This document shows, piece after piece, positions 25,101 through 38,793 of a stretch of DNA of 64,000 nt; the first letter of the stretch is position 1; the number at the start of each line of letters is the position of its first letter. A program made the translations under genes and the position numbers. Below the pieces are notes generated by a model. That model was not told the DNA's origin. It ran no database searches and worked only from the letters and a program-made list of their open reading frames with translations. The DNA lies in the NCBI GenBank assembly GCA_029721515.1, contig CM056556.1, positions 12,482,098-12,546,097 on the forward strand, given 5' to 3'. Origin of the DNA: Synanceia verrucosa (taxonomy: Eukaryota; Chordata; Actinopteri; Perciformes; Synanceiidae).

Positions 25101-28100
25101 GCAAACTCTCTTGAAGCATTTCAGACTTTTGATGAAAAAGACTTAATGAAGAAAGCTTCAGTAAACTAACAATACACAGGGGGGAGGGAGTATTTTACAT
25201 TCAGTAAACAACAAATTGTCCTGAAATAGACAGCTTGAGTTAATTTTGGGTCAGTTTATTCTACAATTCTCCCTTTTGTCATTGCATGCAAAACAGCTCA
25301 GGGAGTCAAATCTCTTAATCCTGGTAGTGAGAGCATAAGGATTAAAAGGGGTGGAACAGTTTGCAAAGACAGCAGAAAGCAAAACTACCCTTTCGGCCCC
25401 TGTCAACTCAGCCTCCCCACTTCACCTGACAGAGGGTTAAAAAGGGAGGGCAGCCGTTTTTACTCTGTCTTACATAATATGAAAATAAAACCTTTTGTCC
25501 ATACAATTGTGGGGACAGATTTGAGAGAGGCACCACCATGGTTTGTGAATTCTCCTGGTTTAAAACCTGAAAACAGTTAATGAACAAATAGCTCCTTTGT
25601 CAGTCAAATGGTTAATGAATACATTATTGATCAAGTTGCGCCTCCCTCCTCAAGACCCTCAGATAATCACACTGGCTCTTTTCTTTGCTGGCTGGCTTCC
25701 TGATGCTCTGCTGCCCTGAGGCGAGTAAAGCCTAGACAAGGACAAGCTCAGCTGTGGTCAAAGAGCAAACCCACATGGCTGCAGTCACTGTATCTGCAAC
25801 CTCATGTTGCAAAAACTCAAAGAAAATATTAAAATGTAATTCTAATCTTATTTAAAGAGAATAAAACATTAGGTAAGGCGAGAATATCAAAAAATGTAAC
25901 TCTCAGAAGCTATATGTTCTGTCTTTATTTGGCTAACATGCAAAAATATTCAGTTTGATGTGTGAATAAAAATAGAAATCAATGACCATTAATGAAGCTG
26001 TAAAAAATGATGGAGGAAGGGTTGTTATCAGCCCGCTGCTACAGTCCAATTTTCACGGCTTCTGCTCCTTTTATGTTATTGAATTCCGGTGTGGTTTTAT
26101 GGCGGGTGCTATACCTGCTCAGTCTGTAACCAGGACCCTCTTGGCTCGTTAATTTGTCTCATTGTTATGCAACTTTGATTACTGGAGGGTAAAGTGGAGA
26201 GCAGTCTACTGTGCCTTCATATTAAATCATGTTCAATCACTTTACACTGAGTAAATTCACATGGGTGATGGCATGCTAACAGTGGAGGTAGTGGTGGTGT
26301 GTTATTGGTGGTCATAATAAAGAGGATCAGACCCGGGTGGGGGCAACAGAGGTGGACAGCTGATGGCGGCCTGCCGGGGAGCTTCATCTGCAAGCCAATC
26401 AATCCCAATATTTACTCCTGCTCTCTAAATTTCTAGCAGGCATGACCTGAAATGTCATCATCGAGGACAAAGGAGATGAAAAAGGATACTCACGAACACA
26501 CAAATCTCCGCTCTCAAAGTAACCAGGGCAACACTGTGAGCGGCGCCTATACATGGTCCTCACTCCCCGCCGGTAAGCCGTCTTATAGCTGATCCTGGAA
26601 AAACAGACACACCGAGACAGCAATGTGATGTAAAGAGTGACCCTTTCTGTAGGTCAGGAGAACATAAAGAAAGAAAAAGTTAGTTGTACCATTGTTTTCT
26701 GTTGTTTTTAAAGTACAACGAGTAAAACAGGCTACATAAAAGTCAGTATTTGGGAGGTGACTCTGTGTACTTATTTAGTTGGATGCCCACAATAAACTTT
26801 AATGGCGTAATTAAAACATTTACTGAGAGATGATTACAGTCAGAGGTATCGTCGCTCTGAGCACTTCACTGTCAGTCACATTAACAAGGACATTTGTTGT
26901 GGGCTTCATTGACTTGTCTCTGATTTTGGGGGACAGTAAAGGGCGAGCCGCTCATTAAACACATATGGGGACAAATCGGGAGGCTCCTCCAAACGTACCT
27001 GTGCCTTGTGCATTTAAACCAGTTGAGGATGTCTGTGCATCTGGTGTAGTATATCTGGTCAAATGGGTGAGCGTAGGACTCCTGGACTGTCACAGCATAG
27101 CTAACAGACAGAAAGTAAAGACAACAATGCTGAAGAGTGGTTAACAATCATGCTATCATTTCATTCTACTATTTCCATATAATGTTACATTATAGTTCAT
27201 TACTTTTCAGAGTGAAATATTAGATTTTAGTCCACTACATTTACCTGATATCTATATATACTACTAAGTTTTAAGATCCAGATTTAATATCCAAAAAACA
27301 AACAAACAAAAAAAGGCACGATGAGCTTACAAAAGACAATGAATCACTTGTCATGTTTTCAGATGTCTAGTCTATTGGTTATTGGCAATTCAACCAAATA
27401 TTTCCCCCCTGAAATGTCTCTTATTTGGTTTCAAATAATAGTTTGGGGCCCAAAGAAGCAAAACTATCCAGTACTTCACAAAACAATGCTGAGAGAAATT
27501 ACAAAAAAAAAAAAAAAAAATGTAAATTTGTGTGGCAGAATTTTTTTTCTTCTTTTCTACTCTATTAATCATCTCACTGTTCAGATTTGCCTTGTTTCTC
27601 TGGAGGGGGCCATCACACCACTGGACTGAATTATTAAACTGTATATAAAGTAAAAAAAAAAACTGCAAAAGAAAAAGCTCTGCTTACACATTGATACATC
27701 AGTATTACCAATCTAATAATACTGTACAACACATAATAATACATCGGTCACAGGCACCATTTTTCTGCACATTTGTTTGGACTAGTATTTTCACTTAAGT
27801 AAAGGATCTCAATGTTTCTGCTATCAGTGAGAGATACTGCTGCTATCATAGCAAACATTGCTGGAACATAGATTTTCATGCTCCTTGGAGATGATGGGGA
27901 GAAAGAAAGAATAACAGTACAGGTCCTGTCAATGGGTACAGTCACAATGAAAGTACAACAATAACTTTGATATGCAAAGAAAGGACTTGAAAGGAGCTTT
28001 TAGGTGATTCACGTTAGTGATATATGCAGCCAGAGGCAGTCTGAGGATATTGCCGGACCTCAAAGCCATGAACACAGCCCACTTAGGGAATTCATTTTGA

Positions 28101-28608
28101 CGCCAACAAGGTGGAACCACCATCCCTAAGTACACTCACCTTGTTCAGGCAATAATTCAAATAATATATCTCCACAGCTTTCTTTCCTCCCCTTTGTATC
28201 GAAGAGGGAAATTATTCCTGATTATTTCTCATAAATGACACTGCCCAGCACAACTAATAATTATTCAGGCTCCGTGGCGGTTGTGATTGATCGGGATGAG
28301 AGTACATTGATCAATTTGCCTGCATATTTCATTTGAAGCTGCAACTCCTCCCATCTCTCAGAGCTTGGCGACATGAGCTGTGTGGGATCGATATACTGCT
28401 GTATAGATTTGGAAATGTAGCAGTTATATTGAAAAAGCCCTGGAAGCTGCTCTCTTTCAAATCTAAAATTCAATGTATTGTGGTAAACACATAATGCTCA
28501 CCTCTCCCAGTGGCTGCAGACATTTGGGTCATCTGGGTTCAGACTCCATACATTAGTGGTCAAGCCCAGAAGAAGCAGCAGGGTTGGCAGGGCAACAGAT
28601 GACCTCAT
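22104..28608 (-). CDS. megf11: megf11, 5' coding part (four exons: signal peptide, EMI domain, start of EGF region); gene continues beyond position 1
   Basis: Multiple EGF-like domains 11 is a single-pass cell-surface protein related to MEGF10 and Draper. In mammals it works in retinal neuron mosaic spacing and in engulfment-type signalling. Four minus-strand exons join in frame: 28608-28502, 27100-26999, 26594-26494 and 22196-22104 (107, 102, 101 and 93 nt; about 134 codons). The product has a hydrophobic leader rich in Leu, then an EMI domain beginning around NPDDPNVCSHWES, continuing through DQIYYTRCTDILNWFKC and closing with SQCCPGYFESGDLC, then TEECVHGRC and CQCEPGWGG of the first EGF-like repeat. 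VTVQESYAHPFD and CTEECVHGRCVSPDTC agree with my recollection of MEGF11 better than MEGF10, and map2k1 as neighbour supports this. All exons have GT-AG sites and no internal stops. The remaining EGF repeats, membrane span and tail are outside the window. Family assignment is very secure; paralogue choice is secure. Confidence 0.95.
22197..26493. other. megf11 intron between EMI exon B and the EGF exon
   Basis: 4.3 kb. Nothing beyond short chance open frames and no recognisable mobile element. Confidence 0.7.
26494..26594 (-). CDS. megf11: megf11 EMI-domain exon B
   Basis: This 101-nt exon lies between acceptor TTTTCCAG|GATCAGC and donor GTGTTC|GTGAGT. It encodes ISYKTAYRRGVRTMYRRR, then SQCCPGYFESGDLCV, the C-terminal EMI cysteines. 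One base of the last codon carries over and makes Pro with the next exon, matching the expected PLCTEEC junction. Confidence 0.95.
26595..28501. other. megf11 introns flanking EMI exon A
   Basis: Two introns, 26595-26998 (404 bp) and 27101-28501 (1.4 kb), around the exon at 26999-27100. They contain homopolymer A and T runs near 27504-27552 and 27650, and no other feature. Confidence 0.8.
26999..27100 (-). CDS. megf11: megf11 EMI-domain exon A
   Basis: This 102-nt exon lies between acceptor TCTGTTAG|CTATGC and donor CACAG|GTACGT. It encodes YAVTVQESYAHPFD, QIYYTRCTDILNW and FKCTRH. These are the central EMI residues, including the conserved Cys of TRCTD and FKC. The exon enters and leaves with two bases of a split codon. 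Confidence 0.95.
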
Positions 28609-28616
28609 TCTTCACT
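28502..28616 (-). CDS. megf11: megf11 first coding exon (signal peptide and start of EMI domain)
   Basis: The minus-strand acceptor is CTCTCAG|AGTGAAG and the ATG is at 28608. The exon encodes 35 complete codons: MRSS, then a hydrophobic core with a run of Leu (the secretion signal), then NPDDPNVCSHWE, the start of the EMI domain. The donor is GAGAG|GTGAGC at 28501, leaving two bases of a split codon. The next exon supplies the third base, giving Ser, as expected for the family sequence HWES. Confidence 0.93.
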
Positions 28617-31600
28617 CTGAGAGGGGGACAGGGAAGAAATATTGTTTTAACTTAGATCAGTCCTCATATTGGCCTTTCAAATAAGAACCGATTTGTATTT
28701 GGAAATGATAATATAATCATATTTGAAGTCGTAGTAGATGAGATAAGATTATCAACACATGCCTGTGCTTATTTTAGGGGATGGTTCAAACGGAAATGTG
28801 GCAATACGCTTAATACTCTCATGTCTGTATAGTGACCATGACAAGAATATGGAAGAGTATAGCAGCCATGAGTGGGTTGAACATGTACGAATAATTTGGA
28901 AAAATGACAGAAAAAAACAGCTGCTGATGAGTTCTATGAGCTGTATATTTATGGATATGTAGCTAAGTGTAACCCCCCACCTAAAATGTACCTCCAAAAA
29001 TGTTAATCTATTCCATTAAAGTAAGGATTGCAACAGTATGTTCCTATGCTTATTTAACATTTGCACTGTGCTTCTCTCCTTCAGTAAGACCTTCAAAGCA
29101 CATACGCTATGCTCCGTGAATGACTGCAAAGATGAAACCTCCCTGTGACAGTGACAGAGATACTGATTTCTTTAGACCAGCAGGTTATTTCATTATATCT
29201 ATAGGCAGAGGAGGAGTGCATATGATCAACGTGCATGACAGTGATGGATTTGTCACTTGAGCAGGTCTCACTTTGGAAGGTGGCTACCAAAGATAAAGGA
29301 TATATATGACACATGTATGACTGACACACAACATACGTCATACTTAATGCCTGGATACCAACAGCAGTAACATAACTATCTTATATACGGTGATGGGGTC
29401 TAGAAAATCATGTGGCCCCTTGAGAATGATGAAGTCACACATTCTTGTATCATAAACAACAAATGCATGAGAACACATACAAGGAAACTTACTTTTGACT
29501 ATGTATCTTTGTATGGCTCAATGTATAATGATCATATGTGACGATGTGTTCACATGTGTACATTAGGCTGTGTGTTCAATATTTCTGAGTGACTGTATTC
29601 AATAACACAGGCATTTGCATGTTGAGCTAATCTTCTGCATTGATAGCTGCATGTAGTTCACTCACATGTGAAAGAAAATCAATCAGACCTCTGCTTCCTC
29701 TAAGTAGCAGTTCATCTGAACAGGCAGAGGGTAAATTCATGTTCATTTCCTTAACAGGACAATTAATCAAGATGCAAACATGTTAAAGGGCCCCAGGTGC
29801 TTTTTGTACTTAGTTCTCTGTAACAATCCTGTTACACAGTACAGGGACCCTGCTTGATTGACTGGAACACTTTGATTCCCTCTGTGATTAGATCACTACC
29901 CTCAGACATTTCTCTGAATAGCTTTAGACAAGTGGAAATACCTCAAACTGTCATGTTATATTTCGCAAAACTCACAAGTCTGTGGCAGGAGACAGAGAGG
30001 TGATAAAATTAGGATTATCCTGAAGACATGGCAAGGTGGCCGGTACAAGCAGCCAGAGGCACGTGGCCTTAAGCTCACCTAATCCTAGGGTCTGTGGTCC
30101 CTGGGTGTGTTTTTTTTGTGGATGCTGAGGAGGCTCTGGAAGCACAAAGTGACAGAAGTGCTGCTGTGCCCAGACGCACAGGCTCACTGGGAGAGGTGAT
30201 GACAGGTCGTAGATCTGTGGGAGAGAAGAAAAATAATGAGCTTATGATGACACACAGAAGACACATGCTTGCTTTCTTGCTTGCTCTCGCACGCATGCGC
30301 TCACACAAACTCATACATTTCTTATGGGATCAAGAATCTCAACAGGGATACAGTTCACAAAAGCTGCTCTTGAACGGCCAATTTACTCTGCACAGCCTCC
30401 ACATCCGACCACACAGTTTTCATTCCCTTTTCCAGTGTCCCTCCTACCCGGTATCCACACAATGTTATAAAAGCCTACATTAATTCAAGAGGATCTAATA
30501 CAATGAACTCTGCTCACACTTCAAACACTACAAGTGGCTTGTCCACATTGTGACAAGATGACGTTATGTGTCCTCATTGACAAAGCCTACACAAAGATTT
30601 ATTATTGCAATCATAATGCAGGCGTGAACAGATCATTGATGTGTTTATCATCTCTCTCACACTACATCCCTCTTAATAGTTTCTCCAGAAGGTTAGAGGG
30701 CAGGTTTGAAATTCTTCTGCCCTTCATGTGCAGCAAATTCTGAATTAAGATGTAAACAGAATCACAACTACCAAATATGGTTGTTTTTGTTCTTGGCTAA
30801 ATAAATAATTCAACAGTAAGTTTTTGCAGATGGTGTTTTCCTTAAGGTCCAGCTGGGTGTACGTTGAGACAGTGTTTAGTAATCTAAATTTAGTAAACTA
30901 AATTTAAAAATTGTCATAGAGCTGGCTTACAAATATACTACACTTCATTACAATAAGTACAAATATCACAATAAAATAACTCATCTGGATCAAGTTTACA
31001 ACAAGTTCTCCAACTCTATGCTGAGAGGGCACATTGCACCTTATCCTCATGTTGGACCTCGACTATGTTTTATTCTCTAATCTGGCAAAGTAGAGTGATG
31101 CAGTACCTTGACTGAAAAATAAGGTGATTTTTACAAGCTATGATTTAGTCATCTCTTTATTTTCCCCCTCCACTGGATCTGTATGATTATTTTTACTAAT
31201 TATTTGAAATATTTTCACTAATATACCATTAATTTGTTGATAACATAATATGCTTATTGTTTTGTATTGAACAGAAATAAATTTGCATGCTGCATTTATT
31301 TCTCTATCCACTGTAATATGTGAGCACGATGCAGGCAGCACACATACGTTATTGTCTAAGGTCAATAAAGTCTGATCTGAAATCAAATATTTGGTCCAGG
31401 CTGTTGTGTTATCACCCTGAGATGCCATATCAAATCCTACACTGTTAGATCTGGTCACAATCGACCTCCACTGAGTTATTTGTGTGCAGCACCACATCTG
31501 TCTGTATGTATGTGGAAACTTTTCATCAATGGTTTTATATTCCACAAAGAATACAAAAGCCGAAGAAGCACAGCATATGTCAGCAGTAGAACAGGCTGGT

Positions 31601-33975
31601 GACTGAATGTCAAGGACATGCAGTCCATGGTACTGTATTTTGTTATACCCGAACAGATCTCTGCTGTGTCCTTTAGCATGGATTTTCACATTTGAATGTT
31701 AAAAAAATATCACAAACTATAAGACACTGTTAATTATGGTACACTGGTTCGAAGTGAACTGCTCATTATTGTTCATTCTGCATATAGCAAGTAAATGTGA
31801 GCAGAGATCACTGAGACAGGCAAGTCAGATCAATATGACACTCATCACTTCTCCTGTAAGCCTCCTCCCTGTATCTGCCGACATTTCTGTTTTCACTTCA
31901 AACGTGTTCACTTTATACCAAACTAAAATGTTCTCCAGGGACCTTTCCCCCCCTTAATGAATTTCTCTCCTGTTCCTCGCCACTTTGAATACTGAGACGA
32001 TGAAGCTCTCTCAATCGTTGAGCTGCTGCATCTGATCCTGTTGACAAACTGCTGAAATAGCAACATCTCTCAGGCTATTGATGGAGACACAAGTGAAAGT
32101 AGACAAGACAGGAGACAGTGTTAAAGCGTATGTAGCGTATGAGAATAATCTTGACACGGACTCCCACGGTTAACACCTGCCTGCAAAAACACTGACATTG
32201 ATGAGCCAGAGTCACCTTTGTCCCCAGCACTGCCTACCAGCAGAGACATCTGCATGATTAAACTCATGTGTCTTCAGCATGTGGCTTATTAAAGTGCAAT
32301 GCAATTAACCACCCCGTCCCCTGGTTGACCAGCACCTGCACTCTTCCATGACTGATACTCAGCAGGCATGACTGAACGACACAAGTCAGAAGCTCACCTC
32401 CCATCTATGGATCGCAGCTGCTTCTTAGTGCACTATGTGCTCATTCATCACAATGCTCAGTTTCATCTTGCTTGTGTTAATTTACATCTACATAATGGAA
32501 ACCAGTCAACGGAAACATTGCTTGGTATTGCAATCTTGGCTGGAGCAGCAGAGAGAATGCCTGATCAGTTGTGGGCTTCTGTGAGCAACACGTCTTTGTA
32601 CAATCAGTCCATTATTCCTCCCCTAGATTCAAGCGGACGGCACATATACAATTTTTATGAGAATTCTCACCGGCCACCCTGTTTTGTAATCACTACTGAA
32701 AGATTCCCGGAGCAACCTAATTTGGAGTGATCTAAAGGTTACAGGTGTAACCACGCAGTGCAGAGTGCCAATGAGATAAGCCCCACTGCTGGCTGCCCCT
32801 GTCTGCTGCTGGGGGCTGTGAGTCATTAAGAGTCAGGCCTCATTAGAGAGGCCATGGCGTGGTGCATCAGAGACACTGCTTCCCCTGACCTCAGCCACAC
32901 ACCTGACACACCTGAGTGATGAGTTAGAGGCCAGGAGGACAATGATATGTCAGGGGACATGCTGGTTTCTGGCAAGCAGAACAGTCCAAAACTAAATTCT
33001 GCTGCTACTGAGCGCAAAATTTTAATTTCAGACAAATATTTAAACTGCACCAAGTAGTGGAAAGCAATTTACATTTACACAAGCACTGCATTTAAGTATG
33101 TGTTAGAGGTAGTGGTAATTTACTTGAGCAATTTTGTTTTTTCCAGGTTCATACTTGAACTCCCCCACATTTAAGAGAAAACTCACTTCACTTTATCGGG
33201 CAGTAACATTTATTATTTGCTTTGCAGATTAAAATTGTAAAAACAAATCACACCTTTTCAATATTAAAGTACTGCTTCATGCATCAATGCTAATAAGCCG
33301 AGACACTATCATATGTAATGATGGAACAGGACTTTATCTTGTGACCGAGTTCATTGCAGTATTTTTACTTTAATGTCAGGAGAGGATCTAAACTCTGAAC
33401 TTCCACCACAGAGAAAAAATTCCACTAGACATCAGTCTGTGCTGACTTTTATGGCAACAAGGAATCTTGTCAGTGATTTTTTTGATTCTTAGTTTCATTC
33501 CTCTCTATATGCATCACTTAAAAGAGACATGCATTGGCATCAAGCGTACTGAAGTTGTTAAGCCCAAGAGGGTGTTTGTCGCTGCATTTATAGGAATTTC
33601 AGTAATGCTGACAGCATGAAGTGCAGCCAAGGCAGCAATGTCTTATACCTGCTCTCAGTAAAAATGCACTCCTGGGTACTTTATTTTTTATTGCACTTGA
33701 ATGATTAGCAATGCCAGCTTGACATGATCCAGCTAAGGATTAACTTCACAATCTCTCATATCTCCAACCAGACACTGTGTGACTATAATACTGCTTGGTT
33801 ATGGACACAGTGAGTTCACATTATTTTATATAACACAGGAGGAATGTTCCATCCTGCTTTAGCTCTCAGCTTTTGAATATGATTTTCCGAGCATAGAGTG
33901 AAGATGGACAAATGTGCATTATTCATATTATTATGGATGACATTCATATGCAGCGTTCAGTTTCCCCAGGAGTAT

Positions 33976-33987
33976 CACACACACACG

Positions 33988-34018
<31 letters not shown>
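33976..34018. repeat. (CA)n microsatellite
   Basis: About 20 CA units with CGCACG interruptions. Confidence 0.95.
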
Positions 34019-37000
34019 TTCACTATACAGACAGTATATTGCATTATAAGAATAAAAAATAAACAAAAATGTTTATTTAATTTGAAGACTTAGTCTTCAG
34101 TATTGCAGGTGTCAACTACAGACTCTATACAATCATTGTTTCCATTTTTTTTTCTGCAAATGAATTGCCAAACATTCTTTGGGTTCAGCTTTGGACAACT
34201 TAAAAAATTGTGATGGGCCTTTTTCAAAAAGCTTCAGACATTTCATAGAGCCACTAATTTAGAAAATGATTGTTATATTAATCGTTAATAAAAATACATC
34301 ATTCGCTGCAGCATTAAAAAAAAAATCAAGCATTTGAGTTTAATTGGCTATTATCGTTTTAAATAAATTAAGTGATGGGACTACATTATTTATTGGAATT
34401 GCATTCTCCTGTGTGAAGCCTTCAAAACTCAACTTGGTTGCATTGAATTTTCGGTGTTTCAAGTCCCTCTCTAACCATTAATGAACTTATGACCTTCTGC
34501 TGAAAGCACTGGTAAAGTCATGGGAATTATCAGCGATAGTTCTTAAGCTGGACCAACAACAAGCGGTCTCATGAAACTGATATAACAACAACTTTCATGA
34601 CTGTGATTTCCGCTTGGAGGTTGAGGCACCTGGGGAAAATGCTGTGCGTCGTTTAACAGGAGCTTAATTCTGGCCACATGGTTTATTCATGTGGCGGCCA
34701 CTGATATCACGACTCTCATAAATCACGCAGTGCGGCATGCTGGACGTCCACACGCTCAGGCAGGGCTCACTAATCTCAACACCATCTTTCATCTGAATAA
34801 CCTTGCCTTACCGCAGGGCAGGCCAGCACCAGACACAGCCCATTGGAGGGAGGCTCTTCTCATACTTTTATTTCTCTTTCACTCTGGGCACAAAGACTTT
34901 CTGCAGCCCGTCAGAGCAGACAAACACTGTCCTGTGTGCTCCCAGGCAGCCGTCTGCCCACTCTCAACCACAGGCAAGAAGAAGAAATTGCCTCAAGGAC
35001 ATCAGAGGAACTAATCTAGTCTAACGTTAGCTTTATGAATTTAGATTCAGACACACAAGGGAGGAGAGCAGCGGAGCCGGTCGAGCCATCTGTTCAGAAG
35101 TGGTTCAAAGAAAGAGCAGAACATTTGAAACTAATGTGAGTAAACATAATCATCAAATATAGATAATAGAATAGAGCATATAGCAACTTTGCCCTCATTT
35201 TTCTCATGTTTCTATTACTGTCAAACATTCTTAAATATTTTTGCAATTAATTGGATTTGTGTCTTTATCCGGATTACAGGCACAGAATCTACAGTCATCA
35301 GCTTTAGGCCAACATTTTCCATAAGAAAACTCATTAGTGAAACAACAGCACTTGATGAATCAAAACAACAACGTGCCTGATGTCACACAGCTCTGCCTGC
35401 TGCTTCGAATAGGCACTATGCTTCACCCCATGCTTCTAATAACAAACCCCAGGCATCACAGTGACAGCCAAATGTCTTGCACTGTCCTCTCTCCACGGCC
35501 TGGCTCTGGCATCCTGCTGCCACCAGGAGGAAGCACCCGTCGGGCTCCTCCTCCTCCTCCTCTTCACACCATGAGGCTACAGACAATTAGCCACACTGTG
35601 ACTGACGGCGAATAATGAGACGTGCTGAAGAACAGTTGGACATCTTCGGACAAATTAACGTGTGAATATTAGCCTGCTGATCCTTCTGCTGTCTCCCACC
35701 AGGACAACAAAACTGAACTACTACTTTGGAGCTCTGGGTCAAGGAAGCACAAGCACACATCGTGCACAAGAAGTAGATGAAACGGTTTTTCTGTATTCAA
35801 TAAAGTTACATCCTCTGCAGAGAAAGAGAAGGCCAAACTCAGTAGAGATACATTGTGGACAGAAAAACAAATGAACAAAAAGTGGAGGAAAGAAGGCACT
35901 GAACAGGCAAGTATAGGGACGCTAGCTGAGCAGCTCGCCATGAAGTGCTGAAACAACAGCACGGCTGCCAGGGCAATTTTACACCCCAATAGTTTCACAC
36001 CTCAGCCACCAACCCCTTCCAACTCTGAACCTTGTGTCTTCTTGGTGTCTTCATTTATTTTGTGTCAGTGTCCAAGATGTGAGAAGCCAAGCAGTGAGAA
36101 ACTTGTCCCAAATGTCGCAGGGTAAGTGGTGTGTGAAGCAGGCGGGGGAACGAGGAAGAGAAAAGCCACTGCGCCTGGATGCACCTTGCTTTCTGTGCAG
36201 ACAGTCCTCTGAGATTTCACAGCACGGTTGATTTTTTTTTTTTTTTTTTAGTACTGCATTCACACTAGTCTTTCACACAGGAAAATAAATAACATACAGT
36301 GTATATTTCTTGTTCTGGTCTTAATCAACTATGATTTCTTTAGCCGATTAGTCTTTTTTATGCTTTTTCAGGCTTAATGAGTAGTTTTTCAAGAAACTTA
36401 TGAGCATCTGTGGAATAGAAGTGGAGCTTTTGTGTGATTCCTTGAGGAAAACTCAACTGAAATCAATTAGTCTGCAAAAATTGCATGTGTTAGACCACTA
36501 AGAATTTCTTACATAACTGTATACTGACCACTGTATGTGCTACATATACAGCACCAGTGCAATAATGTAAAAATACTACATTACAAGTAACAAGTCCTGC
36601 TCTTAAAACTTTATTTAAGTAAAAGTACAGTTTATCAGCAAAATATATTTAAAATGCACTAAAAGGGCCTCTGTGGCCGATATATTATTAAATATGGCAT
36701 TATTAAACTGTTAATATGGATGCAAGCAGTACTTAACTGTGGTGAAGCTAATTTTTAATACTTAATATACAGTTTGGGAAATGCCATTAAAGTCTAAAAA
36801 CCCTCCAAAGGTCCCAAGATAAATGAGGGGTGATGAGATGAGTAACAGGAACTTTCTCTTCCTGTTGATTTGTTGATATATTGGACAACAACATATTTTA
36901 GTGTGTTTAGCTGTAAAAACATTTGTCCAGTCTTGGTGTTGGCCTGTCATTCACAAACTTTGTCATTACAGGCATTACAGTAACAAAATATGTATTCATA

Positions 37001-38746
37001 TTTGATCACAGCTGCCCCTTTGACAGTTTGATTAATTTCATGATGTTGATTTTGCTCTGTCACAGTAGAATCTTGAGGAGTAGATAGGAGGAGGCAGAGA
37101 AACAGGAACTGTTTCATGCACTACTGGCAGGATATAGTCACAGTTTACTTTAAGAAACATCTTCTTCAAGTACATCAAATTGTATTAATGTGGTGGTATC
37201 CACCACTGTAGTTTTGGTATTTCAAGTGGAATTTCATTTCTAAAAATAACCAATAAGAAATATAACTTCTCGTGTTCGCCTAAACGCTCCTACATTCTTC
37301 TCTAGATCTGTGGTTTCCTCCTTTGTGCAGTACATGAAACTTCTAGATGACTAGTCAATGATTGAAAAGAAATGATTTATCACCATGATTATTAAATGTA
37401 AAAATATGCCTCTGCAGGCCATCGTCAAAACCAGGTGATCTCAATTTGGTGAAATGAGAGCTCCATCGACCAGATCTGCATTAAAGATGCATGCCCAATT
37501 TTTGCCACCATGACCTTTTAAAAGTCCTTGAAACCCCCTGAGGAAAAACACGCCTACAGTACTTAGACTGAATGCATTTTTTTAAAAAATGAACAAAAGA
37601 GAGGGGTGCTCTCTGTTCAGCCTGTCTGACAAATACACTGAGAATATGAATACGTTGATCACTGACATGACAGGTAGAGATGGAAATCAAAGTGTAGGCT
37701 AACCAATAGTAAAAATACAAAGTCAAAGGCATTAAGAATTTGCTTATACAATCATTAGGAAAAAAAAACCACTATAACCACTGGGCTGAAGAAACAATGC
37801 ACTGAAACATGTTCATATGAATCATCTGCTTCATTAGAGGTTCACATTGTTAAAAATCATCCTGTATCCATATTTCTCTGCAGTGTAAAATACTAGGATT
37901 TAATTGTGTCATATATCACAATAGTGGAACTATCACAATGCAATCCAACACACAAAAGAAAATAGATATGGTGCACTCTCGTGTTCTCAGTGTCTCTGAT
38001 TGCAATTTTCTATGCCATCTCAACCTACACAGTCTTGTGCAAAAATACACAATACAAACCTATAGAAAAAAAATGACCATTGCTGTACATTTTGCGACAT
38101 CTCCTCAACACCCTCCCAACCTCATTCGCTACTTTTCTAGCCATTATTCTCTCCACTCTCCCATGAGCTGTGGCAGGCAGGGCTGCCTAGTGGTGCTAGG
38201 GGTGCCAAGTATTTGTGCCCTGACCTTCTGCTCTCTGGACGGGTCGGAGCGTGAAAGCATCGCCTAGTGAGGGGCCAAAGGAGATGGGACACTCTGCCTG
38301 CCTGGTGTTTTATTCATGAGTCGCCCCTGTTGAGTGGGCAGTTATTCAGCACCGAATCCCAGATGTGGTTCAATCTGTGCTCCATTCACCGTCCTGACTG
38401 CTGGCCATTGATCACAAGCGAGGTACGCGGGTGCTGAATAAGCGCAGGGGCTTAATGTTATGGGGCTCAAAGCGCCTCACCAATAGCACAAAGATCCATC
38501 ACCAGGCACTGGACATGGGCCAGAGTTTGCTAGAACTGATCAGACAGGCTGAGACAAGATGCAACATTTATGAAACAGGAGCAGCTCAGCATGTGGCTGA
38601 GATGTGGCAGTAATACGTTATATATCCATGCATATATCCATGTGGCAAATGGCAATAGAGCTGAGTGTATGCAAGCAAGCATCTCTGTTTCTGAAAGAGA
38701 TTTCACTTCCACAGAAGTCAGCTGCACTGTGGTTATTTACACAGCA

Positions 38747-38751
<5 letters not shown>

Positions 38752-38791
<40 letters not shown>
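38752..38791. repeat. (AC)n microsatellite
   Basis: About 20 uninterrupted AC units. Confidence 0.96.

Positions 38792-38793
<2 letters not shown>

Noticed and set aside
31358..31385. GGTCAATAAAGTCTGATCTG, retrotransposon-tail-like
   Set aside because: Too short to define an insertion and no target duplication seen. Mentioned only within the intron entry.
35669..35998. Minus-strand frame with a signal-peptide-like start
   Set aside because: Hydrophobic start followed by random-looking sequence. It sits inside megf11 intron 1 and has no supporting motifs.
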